From Arcicella sp040387735 (GTDB lineage Bacteria > Bacteroidota > Bacteroidia > Cytophagales > Spirosomataceae): a stretch of 64,000 bases of DNA. This document shows positions 51,416-60,466 of this stretch, in pieces. Every line of letters starts with the position of its first letter. The first letter of the stretch is position 1. The notes below the pieces were generated by a model that searched no databases, was not told the DNA's origin, and was given only the letters and a program-made list of their open reading frames with translations. The position numbers and the translations under genes are program-made. The stretch is taken from the NCBI GenBank assembly GCA_040387735.1, contig JAZKDE010000002.1:1-64000 (forward strand), in the 5' to 3' direction.

Positions 51416-52270
51416 CTAATGTAACTTTGATAAAATATCGTTGGCTGCTGCTTTTTCTTGGGGGTCTTTACTATTGGTAAGAACTTTTTCCAAAATTTGC
51501 GTTGCTTCTTCTTTTCTATCTAATTCTGCCAGACAATATCCCAAATTTAATGCCGCCTTTGAATTCGACGGGTTATTTTTGAGTATCTGCTTAAAACGCT
51601 CAACGGCTTTACCAAACTGATTTGACCGTATCGAGAGAATTCCCAGACTGAACAAAGCTGGTTCATAATCTGGTTCTTTAGCGATGACTTCTCTCAACAT
51701 CGTAATTCCTTGCATCGGAGTTTGAGTTGCGGTGAAAGTCATTGCCATATTGGTTTTTGCTAAGAGATTATTCGGATTTTCGTCTAAAACTTTTTGATAG
51801 ATTTCACGAGCTTTCTCTCCCATTTTCACAGTCTTGTCGCTTTGCAGGGCATAAGTAAAAGCTTCATAATACAAACCTCCTGCTTTCATCAAATTGTTTT
51901 CCGAAGGGTCAATTTTAACAACTTGCTCTGCATAATACGCTGCACTATCGAAACGAGTATATTTTACAAATTGGGTAATTAATTCTTCGGCTGGCTTTAT
52001 CTTATTTTTCTCTTTTGCTTTCAAATAAACTTCCCGCAAATTCCCAATCACTTTTTGTTGTTCTGCGGTCAATGCCTCTGTGTGACTTTCAGTTACTTCT
52101 GGAGTTTCTGATTTTACACCTTTATCACGATTTGCGGTAACAGTGGTTGTTTCTTTGGCAGGTTGTTCTAAGGTCTTTTTCTCATCGTTTACTACTACTT
52201 TTGGCAAGCTATATAAACCGCCTACGGTGGCAAGGGCAATGACAATGATGGCTATAAAAGACTTTTGCAT
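51416..52270 (-). CDS. Membrane-anchored TPR-repeat protein
   Basis: The 284 residues start with a hydrophobic anchor (FIAIIVIALATVGGLYSLP), then a Glu/Thr-rich linker. At least four tetratricopeptide repeats follow (for example YYAEQVVKIDPSENNLMKAG; NNPSNSKAALNLGYCLAELDR; AAANDILSKLH at the end). It presumably acts as a scaffold on the periplasmic side of the inner membrane. It lies between HU and bTHX; the specific role is unknown. Confidence 0.88.
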   Translation of the reverse strand: MQKSFIAIIVIALATVGGLYSLPKVVVNDEKKTLEQPAKETTTVTANRDKGVKSETPEVTESHTEALTAEQQKVIGNLREVYLKAKEKNKIKPAEELITQFVKYTRFDSAAYYAEQVVKIDPSENNLMKAGGLYYEAFTYALQSDKTVKMGEKAREIYQKVLDENPNNLLAKTNMAMTFTATQTPMQGITMLREVIAKEPDYEPALFSLGILSIRSNQFGKAVERFKQILKNNPSNSKAALNLGYCLAELDRKEEATQILEKVLTNSKDPQEKAAANDILSKLH

Positions 52271-52387
52271 TGGTTATAATTGAGTTTGTGAGTTAGATGT
52301 GTATGAGTTTGGGAGTAAAGGTATTTCAAATAAAATATTTTTACGCATAAACGTTAAACTTATCTACTCATAAACTCAATCTTTTAT

Positions 52388-52672
52388 CTATTTAGCGTTA
52401 GATTTTACTTGCTCAACAAATGTTTTTGCAGGCTTAAAACTCGGAATGAAATGTTCTGGAATTTCAATTGTAGTATTTTTTGAAATATTACGAGCGATTT
52501 TATGAGCTCTTTTTTTGTTTACGAAGCTACCAAAACCTCTTACATAAACAGCTTCTCCATTTGCGAGATTATCTTTGATTACTGAGAAAAAAGACTCAAT
52601 TGCACTTGAAACATCTGCTTTGTCGATGCCAGTTTTGTCTGCGATTTCTACGATTACGTCTGCCTTAGTCAC
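52388..52672 (-). CDS. HU/IHF-family DNA-binding protein
   Basis: The 94 residues match HU: MTKADVIVEIADKTGIDKADV start, VYVRGFGSFVNKKRAHKIARN with the DNA-intercalating arm, and IPEHFIPSFKPAKTF. It bends DNA in the nucleoid. It is divergent from mutY over a 362-base spacer. IHF-like specificity cannot be excluded. Confidence 0.95.
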   Translation of the reverse strand: MTKADVIVEIADKTGIDKADVSSAIESFFSVIKDNLANGEAVYVRGFGSFVNKKRAHKIARNISKNTTIEIPEHFIPSFKPAKTFVEQVKSNAK

Positions 52673-53034
52673 TTGTTGGAAATTTTAAGTTAAAAAATGT
52701 ATTAAACAATAATGATTGAATTCTTTTTCCCTGAAAATGAAGGCTTTAGCTTAAATTTTCAGATGCTTTATCATCATTTTTGTAGACCCTTTATTAATAA
52801 GGGACACAAAGGTACGGTTTTGCTTTTAATTATGAAAGAAACAGAAAATAAATGTCAGAACTTTTTTTTTGTAAATGCTTAATTGTTAGACATTTGGATA
52901 ATTCTTTAGTAGTTACTAATATGTAATAAGTCATTTTTATTTCGTATAGTTTATAAAAGAAGATTGTAATTTAGGGTTTTATTACTTTAAAAAATTGGCT
53001 CAAAAAGCTTTCATTCATCATTAACCAGTCATTA
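52673..53034. promoter_or_regulatory. Divergent spacer between HU gene and mutY
   Basis: AT-rich, 362 bases. A candidate -7 word TAATTTAG lies near 52967. A partial hairpin (GAAAATGAAGGCTTTAGC with GCTTAAATTTTC) lies at about 52732-52760. No gene. Confidence 0.4.
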
Positions 53035-54099
53035 ATGCAAGACCATATATTTTCTCAAAAAATAACTTCTTGGTACAATAATCACAAGCGAGATTTACCC
53101 TGGCGGAATATCTCTAATCCTTATTATATATGGCTTTCGGAGGTAATTTTGCAACAAACTCGGGTGGTTCAAGGAATGCCGTATTACTTTAAATTTATCG
53201 AAACTTTCCCCACCGTCCAAGATTTAGCAATGGCTGATGAAAAGGATGTTTTACGCCTCTGGCAGGGCTTAGGCTATTATTCCCGAGCGAGAAATTTGCA
53301 TACGACGGCCAAAATGGTCGTCGAAAATTACGGTGGAGAATTCCCAAAAACTTACCACGAATTACTAAAACTCAAAGGAATTGGAACCTACACAGCAGCG
53401 GCAATTGCATCCTTTGCTTTTGGAGAAAAAGTTGCAGTACTGGACGGAAATGTGTACCGAGTTCTTGCACGTTTTTTCGGCGAAGAAACCGATATTGCCA
53501 GTAATGAAGCAAAAAAGATTTTTACAAAATTAGCAGAATTAGTTTTGCCAAATAATGGCTCTGACACGCATAATCAAGCAATTATGGAATTTGGGGCGAT
53601 GCAATGCACTCCTGCAAATCCCAATTGTATGTTCTGTCCATTATCGCTGGAATGTACAGCCAATGCAACGGGAAAAGTAAGTGTTTTACCCCTGAAGTCG
53701 AAAAAAGTAAAAGTTAGAGAAAGATATTTTAATTATTTTGTGATTGAACAAAATCGTAATTTTGCCATGCACGAGCGTACACACAAGGATGTGTGGTCTG
53801 GTATGTACGATTTTTATTTAAAGGAGTTTTCGGAGAATATTGCCTCCTTTGATGACATCATTGAGGAAGATTCTTTCCTTAAAGAATTAGTCAAAAATTC
53901 TGTAATCAAAAGGGAATCAATTATTTACACGCACATTCTGACACACCAGAGAATTTATACAAAGTTTTGGCATTTAGAAATAGCTGATGATTTTGTTATA
54001 AATTTGCCAACGAATTTACGTTGGTACTCGCTCAATGAAGTTGATGATTTACCAAAATCTACACTGGTGAATAATTATTTAAGAGACTTCGTATTTTAA
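53035..54099 (+). CDS. mutY: A/G-specific adenine DNA glycosylase
   Basis: The 354 residues have the glycosylase core: WLSEVILQQTRV with the catalytic Glu, helix-hairpin-helix LLKLKGIGTYTAAAIASFAFG, and VLDGNVYRVLARF with the catalytic Asp. The [4Fe-4S] cluster CTPANPNCMFCPLSLEC follows, then a Nudix-like 8-oxoG recognition domain (from about 225). It removes A opposite 8-oxoguanine. ssb follows after 47 bases, so the two are likely co-transcribed. Confidence 0.96.
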   Translation: MQDHIFSQKITSWYNNHKRDLPWRNISNPYYIWLSEVILQQTRVVQGMPYYFKFIETFPTVQDLAMADEKDVLRLWQGLGYYSRARNLHTTAKMVVENYGGEFPKTYHELLKLKGIGTYTAAAIASFAFGEKVAVLDGNVYRVLARFFGEETDIASNEAKKIFTKLAELVLPNNGSDTHNQAIMEFGAMQCTPANPNCMFCPLSLECTANATGKVSVLPLKSKKVKVRERYFNYFVIEQNRNFAMHERTHKDVWSGMYDFYLKEFSENIASFDDIIEEDSFLKELVKNSVIKRESIIYTHILTHQRIYTKFWHLEIADDFVINLPTNLRWYSLNEVDDLPKSTLVNNYLRDFVF

Positions 54100-54146
54100 G
54101 CTATTTTTCAGTAAATTCATAAAATAAATAACCATACACTACTACA

Positions 54147-54623
54147 ATGGCAGGCGTAAACAAAGTAATTTTATTAGGAAATCTTGGGGCAGACCCTGAG
54201 ATTCGTTCTCTACCAAGTGGCTCGAAAGTAGCTACATTTAATATTGCTACATCTGAGGCTTACAATAACAAAGACGGTGTTCGAGTAGAACAAACCGAAT
54301 GGCACAGAATTGAACTTTGGGATAGTTTGGCAAATATTGCAGAACAGTATCTCCACAAAGGTGATTCAGTATATGTGGAAGGAAAAATCCGTACCGAAGA
54401 ATATACTGATAAAGATAATATTAACCGCAGAGTAACTAAAATCAGAGGAACTTCGATGACTTTAGTGGGTGGACGCAGAGACAATAATCAAGAAGGTGGC
54501 GGGCAATCAGCTCCAACACCACAGGCACAAGCTCCTCGTCCAGCTCCTGCACAAGTAGCAGCCCCCGCACCAGAATTTAATACAAATGCTGGTGGTGATG
54601 GTGGTGATGATTTACCATTTTAA
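54147..54623 (+). CDS. ssb: Single-stranded DNA-binding protein
   Basis: The 158 residues have an OB fold (1-110: MAGVNKVILLGNLGADPEIR, TEWHRIELWDSLANIAEQYL, GDSVYVEGKI), a Gln/Pro/Ala-rich linker, and the acidic tip GDDLPF that recruits repair and replication partners. It is co-oriented with mutY and gldE. Confidence 0.97.
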   Translation: MAGVNKVILLGNLGADPEIRSLPSGSKVATFNIATSEAYNNKDGVRVEQTEWHRIELWDSLANIAEQYLHKGDSVYVEGKIRTEEYTDKDNINRRVTKIRGTSMTLVGGRRDNNQEGGGQSAPTPQAQAPRPAPAQVAAPAPEFNTNAGGDGGDDLPF

Positions 54624-54631
54624 TTTTTTTT

Positions 54632-54766
54632 GAGGTGTTAGGTTTTAGAGTTTAGGTGACTGTAGATAGCATTAGATATTAATTTTGGGAAATTCAAATC
54701 CAAAATTAATATCTAATGCTAAATCACTAAAATCTAATTCCTAAAACCTAACCCCTAAAACCTCAA
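54632..54766. repeat. Nested inverted repeat between ssb and gldE
   Basis: A perfect 22-bp pair, 54667-54688 and 54700-54721 (containing TAGCATTAGATATTAATTTT), with an 11-base loop. Around it, TGAGGTGTTAGGTTTTAG faces CTAAAACCTAACCCCTAAAA and CCTC in imperfect complement. The whole spacer could fold into one long hairpin. Confidence 0.75.
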
Positions 54767-54776
54767 CACAACACTC

Positions 54777-56144
54777 TTGGAAACTCGATTATCCGACGAA
54801 CCTCACCCGATTTTGGTGCTTTTAGCACAAGTTGAAAGCACCTCTTCATACAGTATCTATGGAATCAATGCGTTGATTTTAATAGGCTTGTTATTACTTT
54901 CTGCCTTACTGGCGGGCTCTGAAGTAGCTTTTTTCTCCCTTTCTGCCGAAGAACGTGCTGCTTGTAGAGACAGCGAAAGCAGCAGTGAACGCACTATTGC
55001 TAAACTTTTGGACAAACCCCAACAGCTTCTGGCGACTCTTCTGATTTTTATCAATTTGGTCAATATTACCTTCATTACCATTGCGACTTACGTAACCGAA
55101 CAAATTGTGGGTGAAGAGCAAAAAGAAGGATTAGTGGCTACTTTAATTTTATTGGTCGGTGTAACATTTATCATTACTTTTTTTGGCGAATTAATTCCTA
55201 AAGTTTGGGCTCAACAGAATAATCTTCGTTTTGCAAAAATTACGGCTCAATTAATTAGCATTGCGACAACCATTTTTCAACCATTGTCTTCTATGTTATT
55301 GGGCATCAGTAATATTATTGAAAAGCGAGTTGAACGCAAAGGTTATACCATTACAGCGGATGAATTAAATCATGCCCTCGAAATCACAACGGGCAAAGAT
55401 ACCTCAGCTCAAGAAAAGGATATTTTGAAGGGAATTGTCAATTTTGGCAGTATTTCAGCTAAAAGCGTAATGCGTTCACGAAGAGATATAACAGCTTTTG
55501 ATGTTACCTATGATTTCCACGAATTGATGGATAAAATTAATAAATCTGGTTACTCTCGTGTTCCTGTTTACAAAGAAACAATTGATAAAATAGAAGGTGT
55601 TCTTTACATCAAAGATTTGTTGCCTCACATCGAAAAAGATGAACATTACCTTTGGCAAGAGTTACTCAGACAACCGTTTTTTATTCCAGAAAGCAAAAAA
55701 ATTGATGATTTGCTCTATGATTTTCAGGAAAAAAGAGTCCACATGGCTATCGTAGTGAATGAGTACGGCGAGACCGAAGGAATAGTAACGATGGAAGATA
55801 TTATCGAGGAAATTGTGGGAGATATTCATGATGAATCTGACGTTGAAGATTCTGGCTACATAAGATTAGCCGATGGTTCTTTTGAATTTGAAGGAAAAGT
55901 TGCACTAAATGATGTATGCAGAGCGTTAGATATTGAAAACGATTATTTTGATAAAGTTCGTGGTGATAGTGAATCATTGGGTGGACTAATTATTGAACTT
56001 TTCACTCGCCTTCCTCACGCTGGCGAAGAAATAGAATACGAAAAATATAAATTTCGAATTGCCTCGGTTGATACCCGAAGAATTAAAAAAGTAAAAGTTA
56101 CTCCGAAAGTTGAAATTGATGAAGTGAGCAAGGAGCTTTCGTAA
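54777..56144 (+). CDS. gldE: Gliding-associated transporter-like protein GldE (CNNM/CorC type)
   Basis: Starts at TTG 54777 (455 residues); no ATG lies in frame nearby. A CNNM/DUF21 domain with about three to four spans (INALILIGLLLLSALLAGSEVAFFSLS) comes first, then a CBS pair (about 215-335; SGYSRVPVYKETIDKIEGVLYIKDL, IVVNEYGETEGIVTMEDIIEEIVGDI) and a CorC_HlyC end. This is the GldE architecture; its place behind ssb and mutY is usual in Bacteroidetes. The gldD that often follows is not there. Confidence 0.88.
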   Translation: METRLSDEPHPILVLLAQVESTSSYSIYGINALILIGLLLLSALLAGSEVAFFSLSAEERAACRDSESSSERTIAKLLDKPQQLLATLLIFINLVNITFITIATYVTEQIVGEEQKEGLVATLILLVGVTFIITFFGELIPKVWAQQNNLRFAKITAQLISIATTIFQPLSSMLLGISNIIEKRVERKGYTITADELNHALEITTGKDTSAQEKDILKGIVNFGSISAKSVMRSRRDITAFDVTYDFHELMDKINKSGYSRVPVYKETIDKIEGVLYIKDLLPHIEKDEHYLWQELLRQPFFIPESKKIDDLLYDFQEKRVHMAIVVNEYGETEGIVTMEDIIEEIVGDIHDESDVEDSGYIRLADGSFEFEGKVALNDVCRALDIENDYFDKVRGDSESLGGLIIELFTRLPHAGEEIEYEKYKFRIASVDTRRIKKVKVTPKVEIDEVSKELS

Positions 56145-56155
56145 CAAAATTAATC

Positions 56156-57043
56156 ATGAAAAAATACCTCTTTATCTTAATCGGTTTTCTATCGTGCCAA
56201 AAAATTATAATGCCTTCTGATAATTTTAACGATTCTCAGGATTTGGGCGTAATTGAAAATGCACAAATCAAAGAAGCGTCGGGCATTGTAGCAAGTTATC
56301 GTAACAAAGGTTTGCTCTGGACGCACAATGATAGTGGTGACAATAATCGCATTTTTTCAATGGATGCTAACGGAAAAGGCACTCGTGAGTTTTATTTAGA
56401 GGGAGCGAGTAATCGTGATTGGGAGGCCATTTCAATGGCAACTTTCCCAGAAGGTTCTTTTCTTTATATTGGTGAAATTGGCGATAATAATGCAAACTAT
56501 TCAGAATGTGCGATTTACAGAGTGCCAGAACCTGAAATTACGGCCAGTACGCCACAATCTAATACGCTGAAAAACGTTCAAAAAATCACTTATAAATATC
56601 CTGATGGTGCCAGAGATGCCGAATGCTTTTTGATTGACCAGACGTCAAAAGATATTTATATTATCAGTAAGAGAGAAGGAACAAAACGTCTGTATCGTTT
56701 GCCTTATCCGCAATCTTACAGTTCCACAATGACGGCAGAATTTATCCAAGAATTAACATTTTCAATTGGAACTGCAACGCCATTTTTCATTACTGACGGA
56801 AATATATCGGTCGATAATCAGGAAATAATCATAAAAAACTATTTACAGATTTTTCACTGGCGACGAAATACCAACGAGAGTATTCCTGATGCCTTGAAAC
56901 GTACACCAACCATACTTCCATACACCGCAGAACCGCAAGGCGAAGGCGTATGTTTTGCCCAAGATTTATCTGGATATTATACCATCAGCGAAGAAGGTCC
57001 AAATAAAATGCCCGTCAAGTTGTATTATTACAAAAGAAAATAA
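56156..57043 (+). CDS. Predicted secreted beta-propeller-like lipoprotein, unknown function
   Basis: The 295 residues begin with a signal peptide and a Cys at about 14 (LIGFLSC), so a lipoprotein is likely. Repeated strand blocks with LLWTHNDSGDNNRIFSMD, DWEAISMATFPEGSFLYIGE, GARDAECFLID and QGEGVCFAQDLSGYYTISEEG resemble a propeller with acidic loops. It starts 11 bases after gldE, so it is in the same transcript, taking the place of gldD. No family recognised. Confidence 0.78.
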   Translation: MKKYLFILIGFLSCQKIIMPSDNFNDSQDLGVIENAQIKEASGIVASYRNKGLLWTHNDSGDNNRIFSMDANGKGTREFYLEGASNRDWEAISMATFPEGSFLYIGEIGDNNANYSECAIYRVPEPEITASTPQSNTLKNVQKITYKYPDGARDAECFLIDQTSKDIYIISKREGTKRLYRLPYPQSYSSTMTAEFIQELTFSIGTATPFFITDGNISVDNQEIIIKNYLQIFHWRRNTNESIPDALKRTPTILPYTAEPQGEGVCFAQDLSGYYTISEEGPNKMPVKLYYYKRK

Positions 57044-57118
57044 AAAGATGAGACGAGAGACAGTAAAATGGAAAGAGATAGCTTCTTGCTCCTTTTTTCT
57101 GTATCCCGTCTCATTTTT
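57042..57118. terminator. Long interrupted inverted repeat between convergent genes
   Basis: Outer arms AAAAAGATGAGACG and CGTCTCATTTTT flank about 50 bases; the right arm reaches the stop codon of the ATP-grasp gene. Confidence 0.6.
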
Positions 57119-57119
57119 A

Positions 57120-58334
57120 CTAATGAGCTGATTTATCTGGTACGGGAGCGGAAGCGTGAAAATTATCGTAAATTCTTTGGGCATAATCATCCAATAATTC
57201 AATGATTCTTTCTCGATTATCTGCCTTTAAAATAAATCCGATGTGGTGTTCCATATCCATTCTCCAATAAATTTCTGAATCGATAAATCCTTCATTATTA
57301 GGATGTTGATGATTTGACAATGAAATAATAATTCCTGAATAACTATTCTCTACTGCGGGCAAAACATATTCATCCCCTTTCGCCATAGCCGTTTCGATTT
57401 TTGCCCACTCACGCCACAGATTGATACCAGAAGATGCTTCGACCATTTCGGCTAAGTTTGCTCCACCAACTCTTGATGCCGTTTCCAAAAAGATAATTTC
57501 ACCCGTTTCGTGGTCTTTGATAAATTCAGAATGACTGGCGGAATAATTCATTCCAAATGCCTTCATCACGTGCGTGTTGGCTTTTTGAAGTGCTTTATCA
57601 TCTTTTGAACCAAAAGGAACTGTCACCGACCGAAAGATTCCTCCTCCGTGAGCCACTTCCATCGGCGTTGATAGATATTGACTACATCTTGTAAAAACGA
57701 ATTTGCCATTTACCGATAAAGAATCAACGTGAAAAACATCTCCAGGCTTAAATTGCTCAACTAAATATTCATGTCGGCGGTCACCCAGATGATGAATAAC
57801 TTCCCACAATTGGTCTGTATTATAAACCTTTTTAATACCCGTAGCGGATGCTTCCGAGCGAGGTTTTACCACGCAAGGAAATACAACCTTTTGGGAATAC
57901 TCAAAAATATCATTATCGTTAAATAGGCTTGTAAACATTGGGACTTTAATGCCCGCTTCTTGGGCTTTCATTCTCATCGCCAATTTGTCCCGAAAGTGTC
58001 GACTGGTAGTTTGTCCCATTCCAGGAATACGAAAATGTTCTCGCAAATGAGCCGCTCTTTCTACGTCAAAATCATCCAGAGCCACAATTCTATCCACTTT
58101 TTTCGACCGCATCATGTAGGCTAATCCCAAAATAATTTCATCCATATCAAATGAACCATCGGGTTTTTCTTCAATGTAAAAAATTTCGTCAATAAACTCC
58201 TTGACCCAAGGTTTATGCTCCAATTTTTTATTCGTCAAAAGATAAACAGTATTGCCTGCCTGCTTGCAAGAGCGTAAAAATTCATTGCCTTTAAAAAAGG
58301 TAGATACGCAGAGGAAAGAAAGTGGTTGGGACAT
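57120..58334 (-). CDS. ATP-grasp domain protein
   Basis: The 404 residues have an N-terminal Rossmann-like part (LSFLCVSTFFKGNEFLRSC), then an ATP-grasp fold with VVKPRSEASATGIKKVY, EQFKPGDVFHVDSL, and ETASRVGGANLAEMVE for metal binding. It resembles carbamoyl-phosphate-synthase-like or carnosine-synthase-like ligases that join a carboxylate to an amine. The substrates are unknown. Monocistronic; leucyl aminopeptidase lies upstream on the same strand with 135 bases between. Confidence 0.87.
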   Translation of the reverse strand: MSQPLSFLCVSTFFKGNEFLRSCKQAGNTVYLLTNKKLEHKPWVKEFIDEIFYIEEKPDGSFDMDEIILGLAYMMRSKKVDRIVALDDFDVERAAHLREHFRIPGMGQTTSRHFRDKLAMRMKAQEAGIKVPMFTSLFNDNDIFEYSQKVVFPCVVKPRSEASATGIKKVYNTDQLWEVIHHLGDRRHEYLVEQFKPGDVFHVDSLSVNGKFVFTRCSQYLSTPMEVAHGGGIFRSVTVPFGSKDDKALQKANTHVMKAFGMNYSASHSEFIKDHETGEIIFLETASRVGGANLAEMVEASSGINLWREWAKIETAMAKGDEYVLPAVENSYSGIIISLSNHQHPNNEGFIDSEIYWRMDMEHHIGFILKADNRERIIELLDDYAQRIYDNFHASAPVPDKSAH

Positions 58335-58469
58335 AAAATTTATGTTTGTTGTTTGACCTAAATTAGTGATTTTTTTGAATTATTACAAGGTCACTGTAAA
58401 ACTATGGGTTTCGTTATTACAAGCGTAATCAAGCAATGACATCATTCATAATTTTCTGTAAATAAAAAC

Positions 58470-59921
58470 TTAAACCATCTTCTCCAAAAATTCCAACAAC
58501 AATCTTACCCCGAAAGCCGTTCCTGCTCTTTGCGGAGCAAATTCTATATCTCCATAAGCTGTTCCTGCGATATCGAGGTGAGCCCAATTTTGGTGATTCT
58601 CAGTAAACACTTCCAAAAATTTCGTGGCAGAAATTGCTCCAGCCATTGGTTTTCCAGAATAATTACGAACATCCGCAATATCCGACGAAATATCTTCCTT
58701 ATAAACATCCCAAAGCGGTAAACGCCAAAGTCTCTCGCCAGTCTGGTCGGCTGCTTTAGTAAGGTTTTGAGCCAATTCATCATTATTTGTAAACATTCCT
58801 GCGGCGTGATACCCCAAAGTAGCCACGCAACTACCCGTGAGTGTAGCCAAATCAATCATTGTATCGGGGTGATAATTTTTCACGAGATAATTTAATCCAT
58901 CCGCCAAAATCAATCTTCCTTCGGCGTCCGTATCAATAATTTCAATCGTTTTTCCTGAATATGACCCAATTACATCACTCGGTTTAAATGATTTACCATC
59001 CACTGAATTTTCACAGGCAGGAATTATACCAATTAAATGCACAGGTAATTCCAACTTTGCCGCTAATTCTATCGTACCCAAAACGGCTGCTGCTCCCCCC
59101 ATATCAGATTTCATGAGGTGCATATTAGTCGAAGATTTGATAGAAATTCCACCTGTATCAAAAGTTACGCCTTTCCCTACTAAACCAATTTTTTGAGTAG
59201 CTTTCGGAGATTTATATTCCATCACAATCAAAACTGGCGGGTGTTCACTACCTTGTCCAACAGCTAAAAGTGCTTCTAATTTTTGAGATTTAAGCTGTTG
59301 TTTCTCCAAAATTGTTACCGAATAGCCAAATTTATTGCCCGAATCTGTTGCCCATTTTGCCAATGTATAAGGCGTTTTTTTATTAGCTGGGGTATTCATC
59401 AAGTCAAAAATTTGCATTTGAGTTTTAGCAATTGCCTTACCTCTGACAATTAGATCATTGGTATTTTTATCAGACGATAGAATATTTAAAACACCATCTT
59501 TCTGAAAAATCGGAGAAGTTCCCTTTCTTTCAGTTTTGTACAAATCCAAATCATAACCTCCTAACATAGAACCGATTACAGCAAACTCTATCCATTCTGT
59601 TGGTAAATTCTGAACATCAATTGTAACACCATCAGGAAGTTTGGTTTTTTGCTTTAAAAATAGCGTTCTAAAAGCTTTAATAACATCCGAGGAATTAGTT
59701 TTTTTACCTAAACCCAAAAATATAATCTTCTGGTTTTCAGTAGTATAAAAAAATTGAAACTCCTTCAAATCCGCTTTAAAATCCTGTTTTACTAAATCAA
59801 AGTTTAGACCGTAACCTGAACAAGATTTTTGCAATTGTTTTTCAAAAGTATCATCTTGTAAAAAAGACAATACAATGACCTTTGAATCAAGATTTAATTG
59901 AGTAATATGGTTGATTTTCAT
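58470..59921 (-). CDS. pepA: M17 leucyl aminopeptidase
   Basis: The 483 residues show the M17 core: VGLVGKGVTFDTGGISIKSS, MHLMKSDMGGAAAV and DTDAEGRLILADGL, which hold the two-metal ligands and catalytic Lys and Arg. An N-terminal macro-like domain covers about 1-165. It removes N-terminal residues from peptides in the cytoplasm. DNA-binding use as in E. coli PepA cannot be inferred. Confidence 0.93.
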   Translation of the reverse strand: MKINHITQLNLDSKVIVLSFLQDDTFEKQLQKSCSGYGLNFDLVKQDFKADLKEFQFFYTTENQKIIFLGLGKKTNSSDVIKAFRTLFLKQKTKLPDGVTIDVQNLPTEWIEFAVIGSMLGGYDLDLYKTERKGTSPIFQKDGVLNILSSDKNTNDLIVRGKAIAKTQMQIFDLMNTPANKKTPYTLAKWATDSGNKFGYSVTILEKQQLKSQKLEALLAVGQGSEHPPVLIVMEYKSPKATQKIGLVGKGVTFDTGGISIKSSTNMHLMKSDMGGAAAVLGTIELAAKLELPVHLIGIIPACENSVDGKSFKPSDVIGSYSGKTIEIIDTDAEGRLILADGLNYLVKNYHPDTMIDLATLTGSCVATLGYHAAGMFTNNDELAQNLTKAADQTGERLWRLPLWDVYKEDISSDIADVRNYSGKPMAGAISATKFLEVFTENHQNWAHLDIAGTAYGDIEFAPQRAGTAFGVRLLLEFLEKMV

Positions 59922-60000
59922 GTTTCGTGGGACGGATTTCCAAGCTGTCCTTTATTTATGAGTTTTTGACAAGTTATAAACCTGTTCTATAAAATAAATA

Positions 60001-60031
60001 AAAAATGCCACCTTGAGGGGTGGCATTTTTG
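60001..60031. terminator. Terminator of the DUF2795-type gene
   Basis: Arms AAAAATGCCACC and GGTGGCATTTTT with a 6-base loop. Confidence 0.85.
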
Positions 60032-60038
60032 TAAATTG

Positions 60039-60260
60039 TCAATATTCATCTTCATTAAAGAAGAAATCGTCTTTGGTCGGGTAATCAGGCCAAATTTCTT
60101 CGATGCTCTCGTACGGCTGTCCGTCATCTTCGAGTTCTTGTAGGTTTTCAACTACTTCTAATGGCGATCCTGTACGGATAGCGTAGTCAATAAGTTCGTC
60201 TTTGGTTGCAGGCCATGGTGCATCTTCAAGGTATGATGCTAATTCGAGTGTCCAGTACAT
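60039..60260 (-). CDS. DUF2795-family small acidic protein
   Basis: The 73 residues (MYWTLELASYLEDAPWPATK, then ELIDYAIRTGSPLEVVENLQEL, with a strongly acidic end) match DUF2795. The helical DELIDYA-GSP-VVENL core is typical. Function unknown. A hairpin terminator follows directly. Confidence 0.87.
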   Translation of the reverse strand: MYWTLELASYLEDAPWPATKDELIDYAIRTGSPLEVVENLQELEDDGQPYESIEEIWPDYPTKDDFFFNEDEY

Positions 60261-60466
60261 AATCTATAAAATTGGTTACGATTAATTACTAATTTAATAC
60301 CTGATAATCAGATTCTTAACGACATCAATTTTGTCGTTTTTTGTCAGGATTGCAAAAGTATAATTTTTTTCTTTATGAAAAACTTTTTTCAATTAAAAAT
60401 TATTATACTTCAATAACATTATTTGTCCAAAAAGATTATATTTTGCCAGAAATAAATTTTAACTCT

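Noticed and set aside
58400..58440. AAGCGTAATCAAGCAATGAC as a REP copy
   Set aside because: Only part of the word seen at 61924 is present and no complete palindrome could be drawn.
60341..60466. 42-residue N-terminal extension of CutC
   Set aside because: Known CutC proteins start near LIEVC; the extension is Phe/Tyr-rich and lies in an A/T-rich leader.
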